Assembly (NCBI RefSeq): GCF_009720745.1
Contig: NZ_WNKX01000002.1
Location: 124,001 to 188,000, forward strand
Reading direction: 5' to 3'
Length of the DNA: 64,000 bases
DNA from: Massilia eburnea
GTDB taxonomy: Bacteria; Pseudomonadota; Gammaproteobacteria; Burkholderiales; Burkholderiaceae_D
Shown: one piece after another, positions 45,618 to 54,594 of the stretch
How positions within the stretch are numbered: position 1 is the stretch's first letter
Layout of the letters: every line of letters starts with the position of its first letter
Notes under the pieces: generated by a model
Databases searched by the model: none
Told to the model about the DNA's origin: nothing
The model's input: only the letters and a program-made list of their open reading frames with translations
Position numbers and translations under genes: made by a program

Positions 45618-46712
45618 TTGCAGTACGAAGATCCAAGCTTTGCCGCCACGCTGGTCGCGTGGCAGAAGGAACATGGCCGCCACGGCCTGCCGTGGCAGAA
45701 TACTCGCGACGCCTACCTGGTGTGGCTGTCCGAAATCATGCTGCAGCAGACCCAGGTTTCGGCAGTCCTCGGCTATTACGCGCGTTTCCTTGAGCGTTTC
45801 CCCACCCTCGCCTCGCTCGCTGCCGCTCCCGTCGAAGACGTGATGGCGCAGTGGGCCGGCCTGGGCTACTACACCCGCGCGCGCAACCTGCATCAATGTG
45901 CGCAGCGCGTGATGGCCGAATACGGCGGCGAGTTCCCTTCCGATCCGGCCTTGCTGGCCGAACTGCCAGGCATCGGACGCTCCACGGCGGCTGCCATTGC
46001 CGCCTTTTCCGCCGGCCGCCGCGCCGCCATCATGGACGGCAATGTGAAGCGCGTATTCGCGCGCGTGTTCGGCATCGACACCTATCCCGGCGAGCGCAAG
46101 ACCGAAGAAGCGATGTGGGCACGCGCCGAAGCGCTGGCGCCTGCCGAAGGCATCGAAGCCTACACGCAAGGCTTGATGGACATGGGCGCCACGCTATGCA
46201 CGCGCAGCAGCCCTTCCTGCGAGCGCTGCCCGATGGCACCGCGCTGCGTGGCCTTCGCCACCGGCCGCACCGCTGAACTACCGGTCCGCAAGCCGAAGAA
46301 AGCCACACCGGAAAAAGTAGCGCACATGCTGCTGATCTTTGATCGCGGCCAGGTGCTGCTGGAACAGCGCCCCGCAACGGGTATCTGGGGCGGCCTGCTG
46401 TCGCTACCCGAACTGGCCGGCCACAAGGCGCAAGCCGACGCCCCCGAGGATGCGGCCGTGGCCACCGCTGTGCAATCCTTCGGCGCAATGGAGTCCCTGG
46501 AACGCCTGCTGCCGGTGGTGCACATCTTCACGCACTACAAGTTGTATATCCACCCGCTGCTGGTCACGCTCTCCACCCGCGCCGCGTTGGCAGGCGACGG
46601 CCGCTATACCTGGCTCGACGCCGCCGCGATCCCCGGCGCCGCCCTGCCAGCCCCAATCAAGAAACTCCTGCTCGACCTGCTCGGCGAGCGCAGCCAAGCA
46701 AGGATGTTCTGA
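45618..46712 (+). CDS. mutY: A/G-specific adenine glycosylase
   Basis: This 364-residue protein has the catalytic Glu in SEIMLQQTQV, the HhH motif LPGIGRSTAA, the catalytic Asp in MDGNVKRV and the iron-sulfur motif C-x6-C-x2-C-x5-C (CTRSSPSCERCPMAPRC). A C-terminal NUDIX-like 8-oxoG recognition domain follows. The start is TTG directly after the GTPase TAA, with GGAGG 11 bases upstream inside the GTPase gene, indicating coupling. It removes A mispaired with 8-oxoG, the partner activity of MutM. Confidence 0.96.
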   Translation: MQYEDPSFAATLVAWQKEHGRHGLPWQNTRDAYLVWLSEIMLQQTQVSAVLGYYARFLERFPTLASLAAAPVEDVMAQWAGLGYYTRARNLHQCAQRVMAEYGGEFPSDPALLAELPGIGRSTAAAIAAFSAGRRAAIMDGNVKRVFARVFGIDTYPGERKTEEAMWARAEALAPAEGIEAYTQGLMDMGATLCTRSSPSCERCPMAPRCVAFATGRTAELPVRKPKKATPEKVAHMLLIFDRGQVLLEQRPATGIWGGLLSLPELAGHKAQADAPEDAAVATAVQSFGAMESLERLLPVVHIFTHYKLYIHPLLVTLSTRAALAGDGRYTWLDAAAIPGAALPAPIKKLLLDLLGERSQARMF

Positions 46713-46718
46713 GCGCGC

Positions 46719-46976
46719 TCAGTTAATAAACAATTTCGCGATACTCAGCGCAGTCCCGATGACGCTCACGACGCTGGCTGCCATCGCGCCAATGACCCAT
46801 TTGATCAGGCGCGTCTCCATACGCGCCATCTGAGTTTCCATGCGCACGATCTGAGTTCCGAGGTGCGCGATGTCTTCCTTGGTCGCGTAATTGGACATGA
46901 TGACTGCGACATTTTGCTCAAGCACAGCAAAGCGCCGTTCGTACATCAGCTTGGTATCGTCCTCGTCATCCACCAT
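46719..46976 (-). CDS. Small coiled-coil protein with C-terminal membrane anchor
   Basis: This 85-residue protein has a helical region with a repeated MET pattern (IVRMETQMARMETRLIKW) and a C-terminal membrane segment (about 60-83). The segment TKEDIAHLGTQI resembles the small DUF1640-like/haemolysin XhlA-like proteins. It is convergent with mutY, 6 bases away. Layout is shared with the protein at 34663. Function unknown. Start at ATG 46976; four codons upstream another ATG-like start exists. Confidence 0.6.
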   Translation of the reverse strand: MVDDEDDTKLMYERRFAVLEQNVAVIMSNYATKEDIAHLGTQIVRMETQMARMETRLIKWVIGAMAASVVSVIGTALSIAKLFIN

Positions 46977-47060
46977 GGCGGCTCCCAAGTCCCATCATGG
47001 ACCCTGCGCGCTACGCTTTCAAGCAAGCCCAAGCGCGAAAGCGCTTGAGGTAACGCAAAC

Positions 47061-47705
47061 TTAGCGTAGGCGGCGGGTCAGCAGGTTACTGATGGGACGG
47101 GCAAAGAACAGCAGCATGAAGGCGGAGTTGGCGATGCCGACCACATGGCCGGCCACCACCACGGTCGCGATGGCGATCACGATCATGATGCAGGTGCGGG
47201 TGCAGGCTGCAATATAGGTCGCCTTGTCCATCGGATGGGCGCACAACTCCGGGTGGCGGTAGATGCGGGTGGCAACCAGCAGCGAGCCGATGGACATCAG
47301 GCACATCACGCTCGCATACACGACTTGCGCCAATTGGGACAGGTAGCGGCTGTTGACGGCGGAAGCAAACGGCAGCAGGCTGGCGCCCGCCAGCAGCAGG
47401 ATCGTGTACCACAGCAAAGGGGTGTCCACATGGCGCACATAGCTGTACAGGCGGTGGTTGGCGGTCCAGTAAAGTGCCAGCACGCCGAAGCTCAGCACCC
47501 ATGAAATAAAGGTCGGCGCCAGCTCCTGCAAGACACCCAGTAATTCGGCGTTGCTGTGCGCATTGGCGTGCTCGGGCAAGCGCAATTCGATCACCAGCAG
47601 CGTCATCGCGACGGCAAAGATGCCATCGACCAGGGCTTCGATGCGGTGCTTGCTGAGTTGCGGGGCGGCGGCTGCGGCGGCAGGGGCGGTGGCGGTGTCG
47701 GTCAT
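47061..47705 (-). CDS. TMEM175/DUF1211-family potassium channel protein
   Basis: This 214-residue protein has about six membrane segments. The TMEM175 pore-helix signature (R-x3-FSDGVFAI-x2-TLLV in the family) appears here as RIEALVDGIFAVAMTLLVIE near residue 21. Bacterial TMEM175 proteins form tetrameric K+-permeable channels. The Phe-Ser of the family motif is replaced by Leu-Val, a variation to note. It stands alone between the small coiled-coil gene and dgt. Confidence 0.85.
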   Translation of the reverse strand: MTDTATAPAAAAAAPQLSKHRIEALVDGIFAVAMTLLVIELRLPEHANAHSNAELLGVLQELAPTFISWVLSFGVLALYWTANHRLYSYVRHVDTPLLWYTILLLAGASLLPFASAVNSRYLSQLAQVVYASVMCLMSIGSLLVATRIYRHPELCAHPMDKATYIAACTRTCIMIVIAIATVVVAGHVVGIANSAFMLLFFARPISNLLTRRLR

Positions 47706-47765
47706 GGCTAATCTGGCAAGTTGAGCTTGCCGGAAGATTAACCCGCTACGCGCCGCGACGCAAGG

Positions 47766-48896
47766 CTAGAGGTTTTCCAGCGAATAGATGCGGCGGTGCT
47801 CTGCGATCGCATAGCGGTCCGTCATGCCGGCGATGTAGTCGGCCACGCGGCGCGCCTGCGCCGTCGCGTCGCCGCGTTCCGTGCGATAGTCCGGCGGCAG
47901 CAGGGAGGGATCGGAGGCGAACGCTTCATACAGTTCGCGCACCATGCGGCTGGCTTTCACACGCATGCGGTTCACCTTGTAGTGGCGGTACAGGTTCTCG
48001 TGCAGGAAGCGCTTCAGCTCCGTGGCGTCCTTGCGCATCGGGTCGGAGAAGCGGATCAGCGGCGGCGCGGCCCGCACGTCATCCATGCTTTGCGGCTTGT
48101 GCCCTGCGATACGCTCCTGCGAAGTGACGATCAGGTCGTCCGCCAGCGCGGTGATCAAGCGGCGCAGGGTTTCGTAGATGGCGCGGCGGCCCGCCAGTCC
48201 CGGGTGCGCGGCTTGCACCTCGCGCCACAGGCGGCCAAAGAATTCCACCTCCTCCAGCTGGGCGATGGAGATCAGCCCGGAACGCAAGCCATCGTCGATA
48301 TCGTGGCTGTTGTAGGCGATTTCGTCGGCCAGGTTGGTCAGCTGCGCTTCCAGCGAAGGCTGCGTCTTGTCGAGGAAGCGCTGGGCCACGTCGCCCAGCA
48401 GGCGCGCATTGTTGACCGAGCAGTGCTTCAGGATGCCTTCGCGCGTTTCGAACATCAGGTTCAGGCCATCGAACGCGCCGTACTGCTCCTCCAGCACATC
48501 CACCACGCGCAGGCTTTGCAGGTTGTGCTCAAAGCCGCCGTGCTCTTTCATGCATTCGTGCAGTACGTCCTGCCCGACATGGCCGAACGGCGTGTGGCCC
48601 AGGTCATGCGCGAGTGCGATGGCCTCCACCAGGTCCTCATTCAGCCGCAGGTTGCGCGCCAGTGAGCGGCCAATCTGGGCCACTTCCAGGCTGTGGGTCA
48701 GGCGGGTGCGGAACAGGTCCCCCTCGTGATTGAGGAAGACCTGGGTCTTGTATTCGAGCCGGCGGAATGCGGTCGAATGAATGATGCGGTCGCGGTCGCG
48801 CTGGAACTGCGAACGCGAGGCGTGCGGCGTTTCGGGGAAGCGGCGTCCGCGCCCCTTGTCAGAATGTGCTGCGTAGGGGGCGAGCGTCTCTTCCAT
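47766..48896 (-). CDS. dgt: Deoxyguanosinetriphosphate triphosphohydrolase-like protein
   Basis: This 376-residue HD-superfamily protein has [14 protein letters not shown] with the first metal His, and [10 protein letters not shown] with the HD pair. The later NSHDIDDGL completes the metal site. The length fits the type 2 dNTPase/dgt-like family. It hydrolyses dNTPs to nucleoside and triphosphate. It starts one base after the aroB stop, so it is translated with the aro genes. The pilM-Q/aroK/aroB/dgt order is common in betaproteobacteria. Confidence 0.93.
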   Translation of the reverse strand: MEETLAPYAAHSDKGRGRRFPETPHASRSQFQRDRDRIIHSTAFRRLEYKTQVFLNHEGDLFRTRLTHSLEVAQIGRSLARNLRLNEDLVEAIALAHDLGHTPFGHVGQDVLHECMKEHGGFEHNLQSLRVVDVLEEQYGAFDGLNLMFETREGILKHCSVNNARLLGDVAQRFLDKTQPSLEAQLTNLADEIAYNSHDIDDGLRSGLISIAQLEEVEFFGRLWREVQAAHPGLAGRRAIYETLRRLITALADDLIVTSQERIAGHKPQSMDDVRAAPPLIRFSDPMRKDATELKRFLHENLYRHYKVNRMRVKASRMVRELYEAFASDPSLLPPDYRTERGDATAQARRVADYIAGMTDRYAIAEHRRIYSLENL

Positions 48897-48897
48897 A

Positions 48898-49992
48898 TTA
48901 CTTGGTGCAGGCAGCCAGGGTTTGCAGCAACAGGTCTTGCGGCGCCGTCGTGATGCGGGCGCTGCCCAGCGGCTCGAGCAGGATGAACTTGATCGCGCCG
49001 CCTTCGTTTTTCTTGTCCACTTCCATCAGCTCCAGCCAGCGTTCTGCGCCCAGGTCCGGCGCCACGACCGGCAGGCCGGCAGCGGCCACCAGGTCGCGGA
49101 TCCGTTGCACCGTAGCCTGGTCGATGAAGCCGAGGCGTTGCGACAAATCAGCCGCCATCACCATGCCGCAGCCGACCGCCTCGCCATGCAGCCAGGCGCC
49201 ATAACCCATGCCCGCTTCGATGGCGTGGCCGAAGGTATGGCCGAAATTGAGGATGGCCCGCAGGCCGCCTTCGCGTTCATCCTGGCGCACCACGTCGGCC
49301 TTGATCTCGCAGGAACGGGCGATGGCATAAGCCAGTGCGCCCTTGTCGCGCGCCATCAGCAGGCCGATGTTCGCTTCGATCCATTCGAAGAACGGTACGT
49401 CGATGATGCAGCCGTATTTGATCACTTCCGCCAGGCCGGCCGACAATTCGCGCACCGGCAGCGTTTCCAGGGTGCTGGTATCGGCGATCACCGCCTTCGG
49501 CTGGTAGAAAGCGCCGATCATGTTCTTGCCCAGCGGGTGATTGATGCCGGTCTTGCCGCCCACCGAGGAATCCACCTGGGACAGCAAGGTGGTCGGCACC
49601 TGCACGAAGTCCACGCCGCGCATGTAGGACGCGGCGGCATAGCCGGTCATGTCGCCGATCACGCCGCCGCCCAGCGCCACCAGGGTGGTCTTGCGGTCGG
49701 CCTTGTTCGCCAGCAGCGCGTCGAACACCTTCATCAGCGATTCCCAGTGCTTGTGCTCTTCGCCGTCCGGCAGCACCACTTCGATCACTTCCTTGCCGGC
49801 GGCAAGCAGCGGGGCGCGCACGCGCTCCATGTACAGCGGCGCCACGGTATCGTTGGAGACGATGGCGACTTTCTTGCCGCCCACGTATTTGGCCAGCAGG
49901 CCGGCGTCGTCCAGCAGCGCCGGGCCGATGGCGATCGGGTAGCTGCGCTCGGCCAGGTCGACGTTGAGCAGGATATTGGTTTGTTCGTTCAT
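48898..49992 (-). CDS. aroB: 3-dehydroquinate synthase, if translated from the internal start
   Basis: The ATG at 49992 gives a 364-residue AroB of normal length beginning [20 protein letters not shown]. The only purine-rich site is AAGG about 12 to 15 bases upstream, which is weak and far. Translation would then run within the longer aroK-aroB frame. Whether this start is used, or only the fused product is made, cannot be settled here. Confidence 0.5.
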   Translation of the reverse strand: MNEQTNILLNVDLAERSYPIAIGPALLDDAGLLAKYVGGKKVAIVSNDTVAPLYMERVRAPLLAAGKEVIEVVLPDGEEHKHWESLMKVFDALLANKADRKTTLVALGGGVIGDMTGYAAASYMRGVDFVQVPTTLLSQVDSSVGGKTGINHPLGKNMIGAFYQPKAVIADTSTLETLPVRELSAGLAEVIKYGCIIDVPFFEWIEANIGLLMARDKGALAYAIARSCEIKADVVRQDEREGGLRAILNFGHTFGHAIEAGMGYGAWLHGEAVGCGMVMAADLSQRLGFIDQATVQRIRDLVAAAGLPVVAPDLGAERWLELMEVDKKNEGGAIKFILLEPLGSARITTAPQDLLLQTLAACTK

Positions 49993-50544
49993 AGCGGGCA
50001 AAGCCTTGGTCACGCAGTTGGGCGCAGCCTGGCAGGCCAGCGCATCGAGCTGGTTGATGATGTTCTGGACCATCGATTGTACGTTGGGACGGCCGGTATC
50101 GATGACCAGGTGGGCCATCGCCATGTACAGCGGCTCGCGCTGCTCCAGCAGTTCTTCCAGTTTCTTGCGGGGATCGGCCGTCTGCAACAGGGGCCGGTTC
50201 TTGTCGTGCGCGGTACGGGCCAGGATCGAGCTGATCGAAGCGCGCAGGTAGATGACGGTGCCGCGTTCCTTGAGCAGGGCGCGGCTGCCTTCGTTGAGGA
50301 TGGCGCCGCCGCCGGTGGCCAGCACAATGCCCTGCTGGCCGGTCAGGTCGCGGATCACTTCCGCTTCCCGGCGGCGGAATGCTGGTTCGCCTTCGATTTC
50401 GAAAATCCACGGGATCGAGGCGCCCGTGCGGCTTTCGATTTCATGATCGGAATCGACAAACCGCAAGCCCAGCTTGCGGGCGAGCTGGCGACCAATGGTC
50501 GTTTTGCCCGCCCCCATCAATCCAACTAAGTAAACATTTTGCAT
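48898..50544 (-). CDS. aroK-aroB: Shikimate kinase and 3-dehydroquinate synthase in one uninterrupted frame
   Basis: One open frame of 548 codons encodes shikimate kinase (residues 1 to about 175; P-loop GLMGAGKT at 8-15, the [11 protein letters not shown] loop) and then 3-dehydroquinate synthase (from about 185; [21 protein letters not shown], the metal His in [12 protein letters not shown]). The linker [16 protein letters not shown] has no stop. I read the linker base by base and found no stop in frame. Separate adjacent genes are the usual arrangement. The product may be a fusion, or AroB may restart internally at the Met listed separately. Both are shikimate pathway enzymes. Confidence 0.85.
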   Translation of the reverse strand: MQNVYLVGLMGAGKTTIGRQLARKLGLRFVDSDHEIESRTGASIPWIFEIEGEPAFRRREAEVIRDLTGQQGIVLATGGGAILNEGSRALLKERGTVIYLRASISSILARTAHDKNRPLLQTADPRKKLEELLEQREPLYMAMAHLVIDTGRPNVQSMVQNIINQLDALACQAAPNCVTKALPAMNEQTNILLNVDLAERSYPIAIGPALLDDAGLLAKYVGGKKVAIVSNDTVAPLYMERVRAPLLAAGKEVIEVVLPDGEEHKHWESLMKVFDALLANKADRKTTLVALGGGVIGDMTGYAAASYMRGVDFVQVPTTLLSQVDSSVGGKTGINHPLGKNMIGAFYQPKAVIADTSTLETLPVRELSAGLAEVIKYGCIIDVPFFEWIEANIGLLMARDKGALAYAIARSCEIKADVVRQDEREGGLRAILNFGHTFGHAIEAGMGYGAWLHGEAVGCGMVMAADLSQRLGFIDQATVQRIRDLVAAAGLPVVAPDLGAERWLELMEVDKKNEGGAIKFILLEPLGSARITTAPQDLLLQTLAACTK

Positions 50545-50569
50545 TCACGCATGATAGCGCAATTCATGC

Positions 50570-52729
50570 TTACCGCGCCGAAAGCTGGTCGGCCACAATC
50601 TTCGGCGTGATGAAGACCAGCAGCTCGGTCTTGTCGTTGGTGCGCGAGTTGGTTTTGAACAGGTAGCCCAGCACAGGGAGGTCGCCCAGGAGCGGCACCT
50701 TGGACGTGGAGTTGCGCTCGACTTGCTGGTAGATACCGCCCAGCACCACGGTGCCGCCGTTTTCCACCATCACCTGGGTCTTGACGTGCTTGTTGTCGAT
50801 CGCGAAACCGGCCCGCGTCTCCTGGCCCACGGAATCCTTGGTGACGTCCACGTCCAGCACCACATTGCCATCCGGCGTAATCTGCGGCACCACATCCAGC
50901 TTAAGGTTAGCCTTGCGGAACACGATCGAGGTTGCGCCGGAAGAAGTGGCCACCTGGTATGGCAGTTCCACACCCTGTTCGATGATGGCGGGCGCCTTGT
51001 CGGCGGTCACCACGCGTGGGCTGGAAATGATCTTGCCGGTACCATCGGCTTCCAGCGCCGACAGTTCCAGGCTCAGGAAGCGGTTGGCATTCGAACCGAA
51101 CAGGCTGATCGCCAGGCTGCCAGCGTCGGAGCCATTGATGGCGCCAGCCGGCAGGTTGATGAACTGGGTGCCAAGCTGCGTGACGTTGGTGGCGACGGTG
51201 CCGGTGCCGCTGCCGCCGAGAGGGGAAGCAGGATAAGCGCTGCGGCCGCCGGTTTGGGTCGCGCTGATCGCGGCGTTGTGGTTGTTGCCGATACCGCCGA
51301 CAAAGGAACCACCCAGCTTGGCGCCCAGGTTCTTGGTGAAGGTGTCGGACGCCTCCACGATGCGCGCCTCGATCAGCACCTGCTTGGTAGCGACGTCGGT
51401 CTTCTGGATCAGCTTGCGCACTTCCTCAATCTTGGAAGCGATATCGGTCACGAACACCTGGTTGGTGCGCGGCTCGATGATGGCGCTGCCGCGCTTGGAC
51501 AGTACGCGGTTTTTGCTGTCGCCCGCGCCGTCAATGCCGAACACGGTCTTGAACGCATCAGCCTTCTGGTAGTTCAGCTGGAAAATCTCGGACTTGAGCG
51601 GCTCCAGGTCGGCGATCTGGGCTTTCTGTTCCATCACCAGCTTTTCCTTGGTCAGCAGCTCTTCCTGCGGCGCGATCCACAGCACGTTGCCGTTCTTGCG
51701 CATGTCCAGGCCTTTTGCCTGCAAGACCACGTCCAGCGCCTGATCCCATGGCACTTCCTTCAGGCGCAGGGTCAGGTTGCCCTGCACGCTGTCGCTGGTG
51801 ATGATGTTCAGGCCCGAGATGTCGGCAATCGCTTGCAGGGCGGCGCGCACTTCCACGTTCTGGAAGTTGAACGACAGCTTCTCGCCGCGATAGCCCTGGG
51901 TGCCTTGCACCAGCTTGTTCGGATTTTCCTTGATCGGCTTGACGTCCACCACCAGCTGGGTATCGCTCTGGTACACGCTCTGCTCCCACAGGCCATGCGC
52001 TTCCACGGTCATGCGCACGTTGTCGCCTTGCGGCACGGTGGTGATGCGCGTAACGGGGGTGCCAAAGTCGGTCACGTCCAGGCGGCGGCGCAGGGTTTCC
52101 GGCAGGCCGGTCTTCATGAAGTCCACTACCACGCCGGTGGCGGTCTGGCGCATGTCCACGGCCACCTGGTTGTTCGGCAGGTCGATCACCACGCGGCCTT
52201 CGCCGTTGGTGCCGCGGCGGAAGTCGATGTCGCGCAGCAATTGCTTGCCGGCCGCCTTGGCCGGTGCCGGGGCGGCGGCGGCCACGGGCAAGCCACGCGC
52301 ATCAACCGCCTGCGCCACTCCGCCGGAACCGTCAATGGTCAAAATGATCGCCTTGCCGTCGATCGCGGTAGCGTAGTTCAGCGGGCGCTTGAGGTTGAAT
52401 ACCAGGCGCGAACGGTCGCCGGCCTGCACCACATTCACGCTGGCCAGGTCGCCCAGGTTGATGTCCTGGCTGGTCTTGCCAGTGCCGTTGACGGTCTGGC
52501 CGAAGTCGAGCGCGATGCGCGACGGGTTGGTGATGGCAAAGCCGATCGGCAACTTTTGCGGCGCGTCCTTCATCCCGATCTTCACGATCACATTGTTGCC
52601 TTGCTGGTTGGCCGTGATCGATTCGATCGCGTTGCCTTGCTGTGCCTGCGCAACCACCGCGCTGCCGGCCAGCGCCAGCGCGACGCTGGCTTGGCGGCAA
52701 AGGCGCTTCAGGGTGTTGATGGCGATCAT
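50570..52729 (-). CDS. pilQ: Type IV pilus secretin PilQ
   Basis: This 719-residue protein has a signal peptide (SVALALAGSAVVAQA), two AMIN-type peptidoglycan-binding regions (about 35-270), the secretin/TonB short N domain (about 300-350, FNFQNVEVRAALQAIADISG), an N1 domain and the C-terminal secretin beta-domain ending in KTNSRTNDKTELLVFITPKI. It forms the outer-membrane pore for pili. It overlaps pilP by four bases and is last in pilMNOPQ, 25 bases before the aroK start. Confidence 0.96.
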   Translation of the reverse strand: MIAINTLKRLCRQASVALALAGSAVVAQAQQGNAIESITANQQGNNVIVKIGMKDAPQKLPIGFAITNPSRIALDFGQTVNGTGKTSQDINLGDLASVNVVQAGDRSRLVFNLKRPLNYATAIDGKAIILTIDGSGGVAQAVDARGLPVAAAAPAPAKAAGKQLLRDIDFRRGTNGEGRVVIDLPNNQVAVDMRQTATGVVVDFMKTGLPETLRRRLDVTDFGTPVTRITTVPQGDNVRMTVEAHGLWEQSVYQSDTQLVVDVKPIKENPNKLVQGTQGYRGEKLSFNFQNVEVRAALQAIADISGLNIITSDSVQGNLTLRLKEVPWDQALDVVLQAKGLDMRKNGNVLWIAPQEELLTKEKLVMEQKAQIADLEPLKSEIFQLNYQKADAFKTVFGIDGAGDSKNRVLSKRGSAIIEPRTNQVFVTDIASKIEEVRKLIQKTDVATKQVLIEARIVEASDTFTKNLGAKLGGSFVGGIGNNHNAAISATQTGGRSAYPASPLGGSGTGTVATNVTQLGTQFINLPAGAINGSDAGSLAISLFGSNANRFLSLELSALEADGTGKIISSPRVVTADKAPAIIEQGVELPYQVATSSGATSIVFRKANLKLDVVPQITPDGNVVLDVDVTKDSVGQETRAGFAIDNKHVKTQVMVENGGTVVLGGIYQQVERNSTSKVPLLGDLPVLGYLFKTNSRTNDKTELLVFITPKIVADQLSAR

Positions 52730-53256
52730 TTGGAGCTCTCCTTACTTTCCTGCAGTTCCAGCTTCGACATGCGCTCGACCCAGTCGCCGGCCGCATCCTG
52801 AACAATTTCACGCACCGTGATCGCGTCTTCGCTGACCCCGGTGATCAAACCATAATTCTGTCCCACGTACTGTCCCTTCTTGACCTGGTAGACGGTGCGG
52901 TCAATCTGCAACAAGCCAAGCACCACATTGTTCTTCTCCATGGTGCCGACCATCTTCATGGCATCCAGCGGGAAGCTTTCGAGGAATTCCTTGCGCCGGT
53001 TCTGGTCGGGCGCCTGCGTACCGCCCGGGCGGCCTTTGCCCAGTTCGGTCAGCAGCTTGCTGGAGTTGAACGGATCGAGCACGTCGCCAGCGTTATAGGC
53101 GAAGGGCACGAAAGTCTTTGGCTCCGGCAGCGGCTTGACGGTCGGCTTGGTCTGCGCCTCGACTTCCTTCATCCAGCTGCGCACCTGTTGCACGTCGCTC
53201 TCGCCGCAAGCGGTCAGCAGCAAGGCGCAGGCGAGGGGGGCGAACTTCTTCATCAC
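52726..53256 (-). CDS. pilP: Type IV pilus assembly lipoprotein PilP
   Basis: This 176-residue lipoprotein (lipobox LTAC near residue 17) has a disordered linker and the C-terminal PilP beta domain (VYQVKKGQYVGQNYGLI). It links the PilN/PilO inner-membrane complex to PilQ. Four-base overlaps with pilO and pilQ. Confidence 0.95.
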   Translation of the reverse strand: MMKKFAPLACALLLTACGESDVQQVRSWMKEVEAQTKPTVKPLPEPKTFVPFAYNAGDVLDPFNSSKLLTELGKGRPGGTQAPDQNRRKEFLESFPLDAMKMVGTMEKNNVVLGLLQIDRTVYQVKKGQYVGQNYGLITGVSEDAITVREIVQDAAGDWVERMSKLELQESKESSK

Positions 53257-53939
53257 TGGTTCCCTCCCTTTTTCTTCTTGTCGTTGGCAACCCTGCGCTG
53301 CTCGGCCACTTCTTCCGGATCAAGGTAGCGGAAGGTCTTCGCGGTGGCATTCAGCTGCAGGGTGCCGGGCGGCAGGTCCCTGCCGTCGCGGCCCTTGGTT
53401 TCCAGCGAAATATTGTTCAGCGTGACGATACGCGCCATGCCCGCCAGATCGCCGGCAAAGGAGCCCAGGTCGTGGTAGCTGCCGTTGACGCGCAGTTCGA
53501 TCGGCTGCTCGGCGTAGTATTCCTTGACGTCGACGCGGCTCGGCTTGAACAGCTCGAACGACAGGCCACGGCCAGTGCCGGCATTATTGATGTCCGACAG
53601 CAGCGCCGCCATTTCGGCCTTGCCTGGCAGCTGCTTCTCCATCTGCACCACATACTGGTCGACCTTTTCCTTCTGTCGTTTGAGCTCGTCCAGGTTGACT
53701 GCCTGGCCCACCTTCAGGGTGTACTCGTCGCGCAGCTTCTGTTCCGCTGCCGCGCCCTGTTCCAGGTCCTCGTACTGTTTCTGCCAGGAGAGGAAATAAC
53801 CGGCCAGCACTGCCAGCCCCGCCACGCCCACCGCCATCAGGATGCGCGGCACAATCGGCCACAGGCCGGGGTGCAGGCCGTTCAGGTTCCTGAACTGGGC
53901 GCTGAGCGATTCGCCTAAATCTTTCAAATCAGTTGCCAT
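53253..53939 (-). CDS. pilO: Type IV pilus inner-membrane protein PilO
   Basis: This 228-residue protein has one membrane segment (about 26-48), a coiled coil (about 50-110) and a periplasmic ferredoxin-like domain, the PilO layout. It pairs with PilN to align the pilus machine. It overlaps pilP by four bases and lies 10 bases after pilN. Confidence 0.95.
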   Translation of the reverse strand: MATDLKDLGESLSAQFRNLNGLHPGLWPIVPRILMAVGVAGLAVLAGYFLSWQKQYEDLEQGAAAEQKLRDEYTLKVGQAVNLDELKRQKEKVDQYVVQMEKQLPGKAEMAALLSDINNAGTGRGLSFELFKPSRVDVKEYYAEQPIELRVNGSYHDLGSFAGDLAGMARIVTLNNISLETKGRDGRDLPPGTLQLNATAKTFRYLDPEEVAEQRRVANDKKKKGGNQ

Positions 53940-53949
53940 GTTTTTGCTC

Positions 53950-54594
53950 TCAGGACTTGACAGCGGCAGGGCCCTTGGCGCCAGGTTTGGCGCCCGGCTT
54001 GCCGTCCGGGTTTTCGTCCTTTTCGCGTGGACGCTTGATCATGACCGACAGCTGGAATTCGACGATACGCCGGGCAGATGCTGCCTTGCCCGTGGGGCCG
54101 GCCATGCTGCCGGCTTTGACTTCCACCAGGTCGGGACGTTCCAGCCATGGCGAGTTGCCTGACAGGTTGCGCAGCAGTTCGGAGACGCGCTCCTGCGACT
54201 GCGCCGCGCCGGTCAGCGTGACCTTCAGCCCTTCCTGCTTGACGGATTTCAGGAACACGCCGGCAGGCGTCTGGCGCACCAGTTCATCCAACAGGTAGAC
54301 CGGCTGGTTGCGGTCCGCCTGCAAATCTTCGACCGCTTGCTGGCGCGCTTTCAGCGCATCGATTTCCTGGCGCAGCGTGGAAATTTCCGCGATCTTCTTG
54401 TCCAGCTCCACGATCGCGCCTTTCAGCACTTCCTGGCGTTTCTCCTGGATCGACAGCTCGCGCGCGTTGTAGCCGCTGACCATGGCCACAATCGTCACGC
54501 CGGCCGCCAGGCCGAGGCCGAGCAGGGCGTAAAAGGCGTTCTTGCGCAGCTTGCGCTTTTCCTCCCGGTGCGGGAGCAGGTTAATGCGTATCAT
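53950..54594 (-). CDS. pilN: Type IV pilus inner-membrane protein PilN
   Basis: This 214-residue protein begins MIRINLLPHREEKRK, the cytoplasmic PilM-binding motif, followed by one membrane segment (about 20-43), a coiled coil and a periplasmic domain. The C-terminal tail of about 20 residues is Lys/Pro/Gly-rich. It overlaps pilM by four bases. Confidence 0.96.
   Translation of the reverse strand: MIRINLLPHREEKRKLRKNAFYALLGLGLAAGVTIVAMVSGYNARELSIQEKRQEVLKGAIVELDKKIAEISTLRQEIDALKARQQAVEDLQADRNQPVYLLDELVRQTPAGVFLKSVKQEGLKVTLTGAAQSQERVSELLRNLSGNSPWLERPDLVEVKAGSMAGPTGKAASARRIVEFQLSVMIKRPREKDENPDGKPGAKPGAKGPAAVKS

Noticed and set aside
43629..46169. A very long open frame (about 846 codons) on the minus strand opposite the GTPase and mutY
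   Set aside because: It is antisense to well-supported genes with clear motifs, has the low-complexity His/Arg/Gln composition of a high-GC shadow frame, and matches no family.
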